This document shows positions 1 through 7,650 of a stretch of DNA of 64,000 bases, piece after piece. A program made the position numbers and the translations under genes. Within the stretch, counting starts at the first letter, position 1; each line of letters opens with the position of its first letter. Source of the DNA: JAGQRJ01 sp041402045 (GTDB lineage Bacteria > Planctomycetota > J058). The notes under the pieces are model-generated. The model had not been told where the DNA came from and did no database searches. It was given only the letters and a program-made list of their open reading frames with translations. The stretch covers positions 1-64,000 of the forward strand of contig JAWKSZ010000012.1 in the NCBI GenBank assembly GCA_041402045.1, read 5' to 3'.

Positions 1-534
1 CACGAGCAGGAGCCCCTCGCGCACCGCCACCGCGGCCAGGACCACGTCCACGCGCCGGGCGCGGCTGAGCTCGTCCGAGCTCTCGATCTCGAGCTCGCGC
101 GCGATCCGCCCCGAGGGCGAGCGCTCGAAGGGCTTGAGCCGCTGAGACGCGCTGCGGTTCATGGCCCGCTCGATCGCCCGGGCCTGGGCCGCCGAGAGCG
201 CCCCCAGCTCGAGGAGCACGTCCCCGGCCGCGCGCTGGTAGCCCTCCTTGGCGCAGGCCTCGAGGGCCCGGGTGCGCTGGCCCTCGTCGATCAGGCGGTT
301 GCGCAGCGCGATCTTGGTGTAGCGCCGCGCGGTCTGCGCGCGCTGGTTCAGGACCTGCAGGCGCAGGATCAGGTCCACGTGCTCCGGGCGCAGGGCGCCC
401 TCGCTGACCAGGATCTCGCCCACCGGCTTCTCCAGGCCCAGGGCCCGGGTCTCCTCCTGCAGGCGCAGGGCCCGGGCGAGCTGGTCGGAGCTGACCAGGT
501 TCTTCTCCACCGCGATTCGGCCGAACAGACTCAT
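1..534 (-). CDS. MshEN-like (GspE N-terminal-like) domain protein, 3' end beyond window
   Basis: The reading frame is open from an ATG at 534 down to base 1, so only the first 178 residues are visible. It begins MSLFGRIAVEKNLVSSDQL. Residues 3-60 have the pattern 'LFGRxAVxxxLxxxxQLxxAL...GEILVxxGALxxxxVxxIL', and a second related unit follows at about 73-125. This is the helical repeat seen in MshEN/T2SS-ATPase N-terminal domains, which bind c-di-GMP in some ATPases. Binding is not shown here. The same module precedes the kinase at 36985-38529, where the block LFGRLAVRRGWLTPLELE is clearly related. It is probably a signalling or adaptor protein. The divergent layout with upstream genes gives no operon partner, and whatever effector domain lies downstream is outside the window. 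Confidence 0.7.
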   Translation of the reverse strand, partial: MSLFGRIAVEKNLVSSDQLARALRLQEETRALGLEKPVGEILVSEGALRPEHVDLILRLQVLNQRAQTARRYTKIALRNRLIDEGQRTRALEACAKEGYQRAAGDVLLELGALSAAQARAIERAMNRSASQRLKPFERSPSGRIARELEIESSDELSRARRVDVVLAAVAVREGLLLV

Positions 535-568
535 GGACCCCCGCGCCGGCGCCTCGACGGCGTTCCTC

Positions 569-1051
569 TCAGGGCACTGTGTCCGCGTCCCCGGGCTCGC
601 TCAACCCAGGCCGCAAGGCCGCCGCCAGCCCGGTCAGGGCCCCGAGCCCCAGGAGCCCCCCCAGGGCGTTGCCCCCGAAGTCGAACCAGGACACGGTCCG
701 GGCGGGGACGAAGGCCTGCAGCCCCTCGATCGCGCCCCCGAAGGCCACCATGCCCGCCCAGGCCAGGAGCCAGGCGCGGAGTCGGAACAGCCGCCCGCCC
801 TTGGTGAGCGCGACCCCGACCAGTCCCCCCAGGACCACGAACCCCAGCAGGTGGTAGAGCGTCTCGTGGGGCGCGCCGCCGCCCACCCGGCGGATCGCCC
901 CGCGCATCATGCGCAGCCACTCGTCAATGAAGCTGCCCTTGGCCAGGGAGAACAGGCTCATGACCCCCGCCCAGGCCGCGACGAACCCCCACCACACCCG
1001 TGCCCGGCGCGGCGGTTCCTCGTAAGCTGAGCTAGCCGGAGAGGCGTCCAT
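569..1051 (-). CDS. VanZ-like family membrane protein
   Basis: This is a 160-residue protein with about four hydrophobic segments. It begins MDASPASSAYEEPPRRARV, followed by a first membrane helix around 20-36. The middle contains HETLYHLLGFVVLGGLVGVA and WLLAWAGMVAFGGAIEGLQA, with the VanZ-family hallmark EGLQAFVPARTVSWFDFGGN at about 113-132 (E...Q.F.P.R..s..D...N..G). VanZ-fold proteins are small membrane proteins; VanZ itself gives low teicoplanin resistance by an unknown mechanism, and most homologues have no known job. The frame could be extended further upstream, but that would lie inside the divergent amidohydrolase gene, so I use the ATG at 1051. That start shares the CATG with the ATG of the opposite gene. 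A GTG at residue 19 is a possible alternative. Confidence 0.75.
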   Translation of the reverse strand: MDASPASSAYEEPPRRARVWWGFVAAWAGVMSLFSLAKGSFIDEWLRMMRGAIRRVGGGAPHETLYHLLGFVVLGGLVGVALTKGGRLFRLRAWLLAWAGMVAFGGAIEGLQAFVPARTVSWFDFGGNALGGLLGLGALTGLAAALRPGLSEPGDADTVP

Positions 1052-2345
1052 GTCCCGCGACGATACCCCCCCGACGTCGGAACCGCGCCGACGGCTGCTG
1101 ACGCGCCGGCGCTTCCTCGCCGCCTGCCTGGGCGGGAGCGCCGCGAGCTGCGCCGGCGCCCTGCACTGGCTGAACACGGTCCCCGCCCCCACCGCGGTCG
1201 CCGACGTGCCCCTGAGCGACGCCGCCCAGGCCCTGGTCGCCACGGCCTGGGAGGGCCTCGACCCCAGCCGGGTCGTCGACGTGCACGTGCACGTGATCGG
1301 CCTCGGCGCCGGGGACACCGGCTGCAGCGTGCACCCGGGCAACCTGAGCTGGTCGAGCCCGCTGCGCCGGATCAAGACCCGCTTCTACATGGGGGCCGCC
1401 GGGATCTACGAGCAGGCGCGCGCCGACCAGCTCTACATGGAGCGCCTGCTCGACCTGACCGCGACCCAGTCCCCGCGCGGGCGCTCCCTGCTCCTGGCCT
1501 TCGACCACAACCACGACCACGACGGCACGCCGCGCCCCGAGCAGAGCGAGTTCTACACCCCCAACGCCTACGTCCACGCGCTGGTCCAGGCCCACCCCGA
1601 GCTGTTCCTGTTCGCCTGCTCGGTGCACCCCTACCGCGAGGACGCCCTCGAGGCCCTCGACCGCTGGGTCGACGCCGGCGCGCGCTGCGTGAAGTGGCTG
1701 CCCAACGCCATGGGGATCGACCCCCTCGACCCGCGCTGCCTCCCGTTCTACGAGCGCCTGGCCGCCCGCGGGATCCCGCTCCTGACCCACGCCGGCGAAG
1801 AGCAGGCGGTCCACGCCGAGGAGGCCCAGGCCCTGGGGAACCCGCTGCGCCTGCGCGCGGCCCTGGACCAGGGCGCGACGGTGATCCTCGCCCACTGCGC
1901 GAGCCTGGGGACCAACGAGGACCTCGACCAGGAGCCGGCCGCCGACGGGACCCGCCCCCGGGTCTCGGGCTTCGACCTCTTCCGCCGGCTCATGGCCGAG
2001 GAGCGCGAGGAGGGTCGGCTCTACGCCGACGTGAGCGCGACCACCCAGTTCAACCGCGTGGACCCGGTGCTGGCCGAGATCCTCGCCGACGAGGCGCTGC
2101 ACCCCTACCTCGTCAACGGCTCCGACTACCCGCTCCCCGCGATCGACCTCCTGGTGCGCACCGGCCAGATCCAGGGCTTGGGGCTCCTGGACGAGGCCGA
2201 GGTCCCGCTGCTCGAGGAGCTGTTCGTGAAGAACCCGATCCTGTTCGACTTCGTGCTCAAGCGCCGAGTGCGGGTCGTGACCCCGGACGGCGAGCGCCGC
2301 TTCCCGGCGAACGTGTTCGAGACCGCGCACCTGTTCGACGCGTGA
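1050..2345 (+). CDS. Tat-exported amidohydrolase-family metal-dependent hydrolase
   Basis: The 431-residue protein starts with a twin-arginine signal (LTRRRFLAACLGGSAASCAG, residues 17-36), so it should be exported folded. The remainder is a TIM-barrel hydrolase of the amidohydrolase-2 type. Visible metal-ligand candidates are the H79-x-H81 pair in VVDVHVHV, H247 in LLTHAGEE, H282 in ILAHCASLG and D359 in NGSDYPLP. A lysine in RCVKWLPNAMG (about residue 214) sits where some family members carry a bridging ligand. The substrate cannot be inferred. An RBS-like GGAGAGG lies about 5 nt before the ATG at 1050. The next gene overlaps its stop by 4 nt (GTGA) and encodes a RING-finger membrane protein, so the two are probably coupled. 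Confidence 0.8.
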   Translation: MSRDDTPPTSEPRRRLLTRRRFLAACLGGSAASCAGALHWLNTVPAPTAVADVPLSDAAQALVATAWEGLDPSRVVDVHVHVIGLGAGDTGCSVHPGNLSWSSPLRRIKTRFYMGAAGIYEQARADQLYMERLLDLTATQSPRGRSLLLAFDHNHDHDGTPRPEQSEFYTPNAYVHALVQAHPELFLFACSVHPYREDALEALDRWVDAGARCVKWLPNAMGIDPLDPRCLPFYERLAARGIPLLTHAGEEQAVHAEEAQALGNPLRLRAALDQGATVILAHCASLGTNEDLDQEPAADGTRPRVSGFDLFRRLMAEEREEGRLYADVSATTQFNRVDPVLAEILADEALHPYLVNGSDYPLPAIDLLVRTGQIQGLGLLDEAEVPLLEELFVKNPILFDFVLKRRVRVVTPDGERRFPANVFETAHLFDA

Positions 2346-2746
2346 AGGAGCAGGAGCAGCCAGAGCCGCCGCGCCCCGCGCCGGAACGCGACGACGTCCA
2401 CGTGGCGCGGAACCGCTGCCCCTACTGCCGCGACGACGTCGCGCCGGAGGAGAGCACGGTGTGCCAGAGCTGCCTGACGCGGCACCACGCCGCGTGCTGG
2501 GACGAGGCCGGGGCCTGCTCCTCGTGCGGCGCCCACGCAGCCCTGGAGCAGGCGCCCCCGCGGGTCAGCGGATTCGTGGCGCTGTCCCTCGCGTTCGCCT
2601 GCGCCGCGAGCCTCGTGTCCCTGCTCACGACCCTCGCGCGCGGCCAGGATCCGTCGACGGTCCAGGCGGTCTCGCTCGGCGTGCTGCTCATGGCGGCCCT
2701 GGTGACGGGCGCGCGCTATCGCCAGCAGCAGCGCCGACGGGGCTGA
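2342..2746 (+). CDS. RING-finger-like zinc-binding membrane protein
   Basis: This 134-residue protein starts at a GTG that overlaps the stop of the amidohydrolase (GTGA). Residues about 24-60 hold CPYCRDD, CQSCLTRHHAACWDE and CSSCG, giving the order C-x2-C ... C-x2-C-x4-H-H-x2-C ... C-x2-C. This is the ligand pattern of prokaryotic RING-finger families, which resemble eukaryotic ubiquitin-ligase RING domains but are mostly of unknown function. Two hydrophobic segments follow (VSGFVALSLAFACAASLVSL and VQAVSLGVLLMAALVTGA), ending in a basic tail. The zinc finger would therefore be tethered to the membrane, probably on the cytoplasmic side. No E1/E2-like genes are nearby, so ubiquitin-type activity is not supported by context. 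Confidence 0.7.
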   Translation: MKEQEQPEPPRPAPERDDVHVARNRCPYCRDDVAPEESTVCQSCLTRHHAACWDEAGACSSCGAHAALEQAPPRVSGFVALSLAFACAASLVSLLTTLARGQDPSTVQAVSLGVLLMAALVTGARYRQQQRRRG

Positions 2747-2797
2747 GCGCCGCTCAGTTCGCCTCGCTCAGCTCGAGCCGGTCGCCGAAGGGGTCGC

Positions 2798-3952
2798 TCA
2801 CGCCCCGCCCTGCTTGGCGCAGTCGTAGATCAGGGTGTTGAGCTCGACCAGCCGGCGCTCGATCCGCTGCGCGGGCTCGCCGGAGTATTTGTCGAGGAGC
2901 GGGTCGATCAGGTCCTGCGCGGCGCGGAAGCGCTCGATCGCGCGCTTGAGCCCGGGGGCCCCGACCTGCCCGAAGCTCGAGCGGTAGTGGCGTACGCCCT
3001 GAGCGTAGGCCTCCTCGGCGTCGCGCCAGTCCGGGTCCTCGGCCAGGGGGTCGGCGACGGTGACCTCGCCCGGGGTGCCCGTGGGCTGGGGCTGGGTCGG
3101 CTCGGGGCGCGGCTGCGGCCGGGGCTCGGGGCGCGGCTCGGGACGCGTGGGCTCCGGGGTCGTCGGGGCCGCGGGGAGCGAGCCGCACACCACCAGCCGC
3201 GCGCGCTGCAGGCGCTCGAAGTCGCCGCTGCCGAACATGTCGACCAGCACCCGCCCCTCGTCGCTGCACAGCGCCTCGCGCAGGAGCTCGGTGCCCAGCC
3301 GGCGCAGCCCGGCGCGGAACGCCCAGAACGCGTAGCGGTGGATCGTGAGCCCGCCGACCTGGCCCAGGGCCTGGCGGTCGGCCTTCAGCCGCTCGGCGAG
3401 GACGCGACGGCCCTCGATCCCGTGCAGGGTCTTGCGCCCCTCGAGGCCCTTGGCCGGGAGGTCCATGGGCGCGCCGTCGTAGCGCACGAGCTGGATCAGC
3501 TCGGCGTCCTCCTGCTGCACCAGGCCGACCTCGACCTTCCCCGCGACCCGGATCTCCTCCAGGCTCTCGGCGCTGGCCAAGGGGCCGGGTTGGATCCGCT
3601 CGGTGAGCGCGGCGAAGAGCTGGGCCTCCTCCGCCAGCCCGACCTCGCCCGCGCGCTCGGCCTCGGCGGCGGCCTCGGCGAAGTCGCCGGCGGCGATCAG
3701 CCGGCGCAGCTCCTCGGCGGAGAGCGGCGCGCTGTCCTCCGGCGCGTCGACGTCGTCCTCGGCGTCGTCCTGCGGGTCCTCGGCCGGCGTGTCCGCGGGG
3801 TCGGCGGGCTGGACCTCGGCGGGCGGCGGCGCCGCCGGCGCCGCCAGCGTGCGCAAGAAGCCCACGGCCAGGCCCGAGACCACGCACAGCCCGATCAGGG
3901 GCGGGCTCAGGCCCTCGGCCAGGTATCCGAGCAGGGTGGGTTCGTCGCTCAC
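2798..3952 (-). CDS. Membrane-anchored hypothetical protein with Pro-rich linker
   Basis: The 384-residue product starts at a GTG overlapping the stop of the FAD oxidoreductase gene (GTGA), so the two are translationally coupled. One transmembrane helix lies near residues 13-33 (PLIGLCVVSGLAVGFLRTLA). An acidic Pro/Ala stretch and a helical region follow (about 80-285). A Pro-rich linker made of PEPRPEPRPQPRPEP-type repeats spans about 280-310, and a C-terminal helical segment resembling a TPR pair starts with DAEEAYAQGVRHY. I do not recognise the family. The architecture suggests a membrane-tethered scaffold facing one side of the membrane, but no enzymatic motif is visible. An in-frame start further upstream would lie within the upstream gene and is less likely. 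Confidence 0.6.
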   Translation of the reverse strand: MSDEPTLLGYLAEGLSPPLIGLCVVSGLAVGFLRTLAAPAAPPPAEVQPADPADTPAEDPQDDAEDDVDAPEDSAPLSAEELRRLIAAGDFAEAAAEAERAGEVGLAEEAQLFAALTERIQPGPLASAESLEEIRVAGKVEVGLVQQEDAELIQLVRYDGAPMDLPAKGLEGRKTLHGIEGRRVLAERLKADRQALGQVGGLTIHRYAFWAFRAGLRRLGTELLREALCSDEGRVLVDMFGSGDFERLQRARLVVCGSLPAAPTTPEPTRPEPRPEPRPQPRPEPTQPQPTGTPGEVTVADPLAEDPDWRDAEEAYAQGVRHYRSSFGQVGAPGLKRAIERFRAAQDLIDPLLDKYSGEPAQRIERRLVELNTLIYDCAKQGGA

Positions 3953-5040
3953 GAGCGCGCCTCCACCGCAGGGTAGCGCGCCGGGTCGAGGGCCGCAGGC
4001 GTCGCCTCGCCGAACACCGCCCCCGCCGCGAGCTCGCCCACCGCGAGGCAGGAGGTCAGCCCGTGCCCGCCCAGCGCCGTGGCCCACACCAGCCGGGGCC
4101 AGTGCGGGTCCGCGCCCACGACGAACCGGCGATCGGGGACGAAGCCCCGCAGCCCGGCCCAGGCCGCGCGCTGCGGGAGCTCGGCGTAGCCCGGAGCCAG
4201 CCGGCGCAGCTTCGCGCGCAGCCCGTCGAGGGCGGCGGGGTCGACCGCCGCGTCCTCAGGGGGGCGCGGGTCCTGATCGCAGGCGCAGAGCATGACGCCC
4301 CCGGCGTCGGGCCGGACGTAGACCCCGCGGCTCACGTCCCACACCCAGCTCGTGGCGGCGGCGGGTCCCTCGGCCACCAGCAGGTGCCGGCGGTAGTTCT
4401 GGAGCGGGAGCGCCGCGCCCCCCGCCGCGGCCACGAGCTCGGCGGCCCAGGCGCCGGCGGCGTTCACGATCCAGTCGCCGGCCAGCTCGCGGCCTCCGGC
4501 CTCGACCCGCAGCGCGTCCCCGCGCGCGACGAGGCGCGCCTCGGCGTCGAGCACGAGCTCGGCGCCCGCTCGCGCGGCGGCCCGGCCGAGCTGCTCCAGC
4601 ACGACCGCGGGGGTGGCCAGCCCGTCCGTCGGGGTGTGGATCGCGATCGCGTCCGGCGCCGGGCGCACGCCGCACAGCTCGGCGTCCCGAGGCTCGAGCA
4701 CGCGGCACCCGAGCCCGGCGGCCTGCGCGTCCTCGGCGGCCCGACGATACGGCTCGCGCTGCTCGCCGCTGGCGAGGAGCACCGACCCCGTGACCTCGTA
4801 GAGCGGCTCCAGGTCGCCAGGCGGCCGCGCGAGGAGCGCGGCGCCGCGGCGGGTCAGCGCGGCGAGCGCGGGGTCGGCCAGCACCTGCCGGATCAGGCCG
4901 GCGCCGCGCCCGCTGGCGTGGACCCCCAGCCGCGGCTCGCGCTCGACCACGGTCACCCGACAGCCGCGGCGCGTGAGCCACAGCGCGCTGGCGGCGCCCG
5001 CCAGCCCGCTCCCCAACACGATCACCCGGGGGCCTTGCAT
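3949..5040 (-). CDS. FAD-dependent oxidoreductase of the D-amino-acid oxidase (DAO) family
   Basis: The 363-residue protein opens with a dinucleotide-binding fold: VIVLGSGLAGAASALWLTRR (about 6-25), followed by VTVVERE, where E is the usual ribose-binding acidic residue. Conserved DAO blocks follow: SGRGAGLIRQVL, the mid-region TPTDGLATPAVVLEQLGRAA, IVNAAGAWAAEL, and a C-terminal GLRGFVPDRRFVVGADP / TALGGHGLTSCLAVGELAA that closes the FAD site. Members oxidise amino acids or amines (glycine oxidase, sarcosine oxidase, glycerol-3-phosphate dehydrogenase); the substrate here is unknown. No ThiS/ThiG genes are nearby to support a thiamin role. A TAGACT hexamer ends 7 nt before the ATG, suggesting a leaderless transcript. 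The next gene overlaps the stop. Confidence 0.8.
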   Translation of the reverse strand: MQGPRVIVLGSGLAGAASALWLTRRGCRVTVVEREPRLGVHASGRGAGLIRQVLADPALAALTRRGAALLARPPGDLEPLYEVTGSVLLASGEQREPYRRAAEDAQAAGLGCRVLEPRDAELCGVRPAPDAIAIHTPTDGLATPAVVLEQLGRAAARAGAELVLDAEARLVARGDALRVEAGGRELAGDWIVNAAGAWAAELVAAAGGAALPLQNYRRHLLVAEGPAAATSWVWDVSRGVYVRPDAGGVMLCACDQDPRPPEDAAVDPAALDGLRAKLRRLAPGYAELPQRAAWAGLRGFVPDRRFVVGADPHWPRLVWATALGGHGLTSCLAVGELAAGAVFGEATPAALDPARYPAVEARS

Positions 5041-5047
5041 GGGAGGG

Positions 5048-5053
5048 AGTCTA
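5048..5053 (-). promoter_or_regulatory. -10-like hexamer TAGACT, leaderless candidate
   Basis: TAGACT lies on the minus strand with 7 nt between it and the ATG at 5040, so transcription would begin at or next to the start codon. No recognisable -35 element is at the usual distance and no Shine-Dalgarno sequence fits in the gap. Confidence 0.35.
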
Positions 5054-5092
5054 CCGCGCCCGGTTCGGCGCGCGGCGCCGGGGGGTCAACCC

Positions 5093-6400
5093 ATGGGTTA
5101 CCGTGCTCGCGTGCCGCGCCTCGCCCCCCTGCCCACGGTCCTGCTCCTCTGCGCGGTCGTGGGCTGCGCGCTGCTCCCGCGGGTGGGCCCGGCGCTCGCG
5201 GGCTACCACCCCTCCCCCGACGCCGCCGAATACCTGCTGCTCGCGCGCTCCCTGGCCCGGGGAGAGGGCTACGTGCTCCCGGTGCGGGTGCGCCTGATCG
5301 AGGAGCACGCCGACGAGCCCGTCGCGCACCCAGCCCACGCCGAGCGCGCGCCCCTCTGGCCGCTGGGCCTCGCGCCGCTGGTCGCGCTCCTGGGCCCCGA
5401 GCCGGGCTGGCCCGACCCGCGGCTCCAGCTCCTGGGGGTGGCCCTCGCCGCGCTGGCGGCGGCCCAGGCCGCGGAGCTGACCCTGACCCTCGCCCGCCAG
5501 CGCCGCCTCGGCCCCAGGAGCGCGGGCTGGGCCGCGCTCCTGGCCGGCCTCGCCGTGGCTTGGCAGCCGTCCCTGGTGCGGGCCTCGATCCACCTCTGGG
5601 CCGAGCCCCTGGGCCTCGTGCTGGGCCTGCTCTGCCTGCGCGGGGCGCTGGGGCTGCGCGGGCGGCCGACCTGCCGGGTGGCCTGGACCGCCCTCGTGCT
5701 CGGCGCGGGGCTCGCGCGCTACGCGCGCCCCGAGGCTTGGGTGCTCTTGCCCCTGGCGCTGGTCGCCGCCCCGGCAGGGCGGCGCCTGGCGGCGGCGCTG
5801 GCCCTGGGCGCGCTCACCGGCGCCGGGATCGCCTGGACCGGGGCGCTGGCCCCGCAGCTCTTCCTGCTGCGGGTCGACCACTACGCCCAGGCGACCCACG
5901 TCGCGACCGCGCCCACGGCGGCGGACGCGCTGACGGGCGCGCTCGGCAACCTCCTCGACCAGCTCCGGCACCTGGCGCTCCCCAAGAACGCCTGGCTCGT
6001 GCTGCCCCTGGCCCTCGTCGGCGCGCGCTGGAGGGGCGCGCGCCTGCTCCTGGGCTGGGCGCTCTTGAACACCCTGGCCACCTGCGCGGTGTGGTCGACC
6101 CGCGACCCGCACCGCTTCACCCTGGCGACCTTCGTGGCCCTGGCCCCGGTGGCCGCGGTCGAGGCCGAAGCCCTGCGCAAGCGCTACGCCTCGGGGGAGC
6201 GCACGGTGTTCGCGGCCTGGGTCGGGGTGTGGGTCCTGGTGTTCGGCCACAGCGCCGGGCGCGAGCTGCGCGGGGCGCCCCCGCCCCCGGCGCCCGCGGT
6301 CCCCGCGCTCCAGGACGCGCCCCCGGCGCTCCCCGACCCCTGGAGCTACGCCCTCGAGACCGGGGGACCCGCCGTGCTCGCTCGCGAGCAAACGGAGTAA
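5093..6400 (+). CDS. Polytopic membrane glycosyltransferase-like protein (GT39/ArnT type)
   Basis: The 435-residue protein has about nine to ten hydrophobic segments. After a first helix (LPTVLLLCAVVGCALLP) the loop PSPDAAEYLLLARSLARGEG has the pattern of the first periplasmic loop of PMT/ArnT-type glycosyltransferases, where an early acidic residue is catalytic and a 'LARGEGY' segment follows. Such enzymes move a sugar from a polyprenyl-phosphate carrier to protein or lipid. The specific donor and acceptor are unknown. I chose the ATG at 5093; an in-frame GTG at 5111 is an alternative. The gene is divergent from the oxidoreductase. The stop TAA overlaps a TAAGCT hexamer upstream of nadA. Confidence 0.65.
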   Translation: MGYRARVPRLAPLPTVLLLCAVVGCALLPRVGPALAGYHPSPDAAEYLLLARSLARGEGYVLPVRVRLIEEHADEPVAHPAHAERAPLWPLGLAPLVALLGPEPGWPDPRLQLLGVALAALAAAQAAELTLTLARQRRLGPRSAGWAALLAGLAVAWQPSLVRASIHLWAEPLGLVLGLLCLRGALGLRGRPTCRVAWTALVLGAGLARYARPEAWVLLPLALVAAPAGRRLAAALALGALTGAGIAWTGALAPQLFLLRVDHYAQATHVATAPTAADALTGALGNLLDQLRHLALPKNAWLVLPLALVGARWRGARLLLGWALLNTLATCAVWSTRDPHRFTLATFVALAPVAAVEAEALRKRYASGERTVFAAWVGVWVLVFGHSAGRELRGAPPPPAPAVPALQDAPPALPDPWSYALETGGPAVLAREQTE

Positions 6401-6461
6401 GCTGGCCCGTGCGCTGAAAGATTCGGCGCCGAGCCCCGTTCTCGGGGGCGGAGGTGGAGAC

Positions 6462-7412
6462 GTGTCGGTAGAGCTGATCGACGACCTGGAGCTGGAGATC
6501 GAGCGCCTGCGGGAGTCGCAGAACGCGGTGATCCTCGCCCACTACTACCAGCAGGCCGAGATCCAGGACCTGGCGGACTTCGTGGGCGACAGCCTGGCGC
6601 TCTCGCGGCAGGCGGCCACGACCGACAAGGACGTGATCGTGTTCTGCGGGGTCAAGTTCATGGCCGAGACGGCCAAGCTCTTGAACCCGACGCGGACGGT
6701 GGTGCTCCCGGACCTCCAGGCCGGCTGCTCGCTGGTCGACTCCTCGCCGCCGGCGCGCTTCAAGGCCTGGCGCGCGCAGTATCCCGACCACGTGGTCGTG
6801 ACGTACATCAACTCGAGCGTCGAGCTCAAGGCCATGAGCGACTACACCTGCACCTCGACGAACGCGGTGCAGGTGATCGAGGCGATCCCCAAGGACACGC
6901 CGATCATTTTCGCCCCGGACAAGAACCTGGGCGCGTTCCTCGCGAAGGAGACCGGGCGCGACCTGGTGCTCTGGGACGGCGCGTGCATGGTCCACGAGAT
7001 CTTCAGCGAGAAGGCCCTGGTCCAGCTCAAGGTCCAGTATCCGGACGCGCTGGTGCTCGCGCACCCCGAGTGCGAGGAGCGGATCCTCCAGCACGCCGAC
7101 CACGTGGGCTCGACGAGCAGCATTCTGAACTTCGCCAAGCACTCCGACCGCACGCATTTTTTGATCGGGACCGAGGCGCGCATGATCCACGCCATGCAGA
7201 AGGAGGCCCCGGGCAAGGAGTTCATTCCGATCCCGGCCACCGACGGCTGCGCCTGCAACGAGTGCCCGCACATGAAGCGGAACACCGTCGAGAAGGTCCG
7301 CGACTGCCTGCGCGACCTGACCCCCGAGATCACGATCCCCGAGGAGCTGCGCCTGGCCGCGCTGCGCCCGATCAAGGCCATGTTCGAGGTCACGGGCAAG
7401 CCGCTGGACTGA
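6462..7412 (+). CDS. nadA: Quinolinate synthase NadA
   Basis: This 316-residue protein matches NadA throughout. NadA condenses iminoaspartate with dihydroxyacetone phosphate to quinolinate in de novo NAD synthesis, using one oxygen-sensitive 4Fe-4S cluster in the cytoplasm. Visible signatures are NAVILAHYYQ near the start, GVKFMAETAKLLNP, YINSSVELKAMSDYTCTSTN, and the three cluster cysteine sites: C89 in AGCSLVD, C175 in LWDGACMVHE and the C265/C268 region in GCACNECPHM. The GTG start at 6462 is preceded by a strong GGAGGTGGA ribosome-binding site. No nadB or nadC is in the window, so the pathway genes are dispersed. Confidence 0.97.
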   Translation: MSVELIDDLELEIERLRESQNAVILAHYYQQAEIQDLADFVGDSLALSRQAATTDKDVIVFCGVKFMAETAKLLNPTRTVVLPDLQAGCSLVDSSPPARFKAWRAQYPDHVVVTYINSSVELKAMSDYTCTSTNAVQVIEAIPKDTPIIFAPDKNLGAFLAKETGRDLVLWDGACMVHEIFSEKALVQLKVQYPDALVLAHPECEERILQHADHVGSTSSILNFAKHSDRTHFLIGTEARMIHAMQKEAPGKEFIPIPATDGCACNECPHMKRNTVEKVRDCLRDLTPEITIPEELRLAALRPIKAMFEVTGKPLD

Positions 7413-7440
7413 CCGGCGCCGGACACCCGTATGGTTGCAC

Positions 7441-7453
7441 CCCCGAGTCGGGG
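7441..7453. terminator. Short GC hairpin after nadA
   Basis: CCCCGA-G-TCGGGG is a perfect inverted repeat 29 nt after the nadA stop. No T-run follows, so it is only a candidate terminator or mRNA-stabilising hairpin. Confidence 0.3.
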
Positions 7454-7623
7454 CTAACCCGTGCCTGGACATTTACTTCTGGTTGACCGCCGCTTCCGTC
7501 TCATCGCCGGATCGTTTCGTGGCCATTTCAGGGTTACGTCTCGCGACGCTCGTCTTAAGGGCTTGCTCTGGCGGTCTGACTAGCGCGGCAACCCACTTGC
7601 ATCTTGAATGACCTGAGGGGACA

Positions 7624-7639
7624 CCCACCGGAGGGTGGG
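7624..7639 (+). promoter_or_regulatory. Hairpin in the 5' leader of the giant protease gene
   Basis: CCCACC-GGAG-GGTGGG is a perfect 6-bp stem with a 4-nt loop ending 11 nt before the GTG at 7651. The purine-rich stretch GGACGAGAGAG that follows includes the likely ribosome-binding site. The hairpin could shape translation initiation or mRNA stability. The surrounding 238-bp gap (7413-7650) holds no gene that I can see. Confidence 0.35.
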
Positions 7640-7650
7640 ACGAGAGAGCC

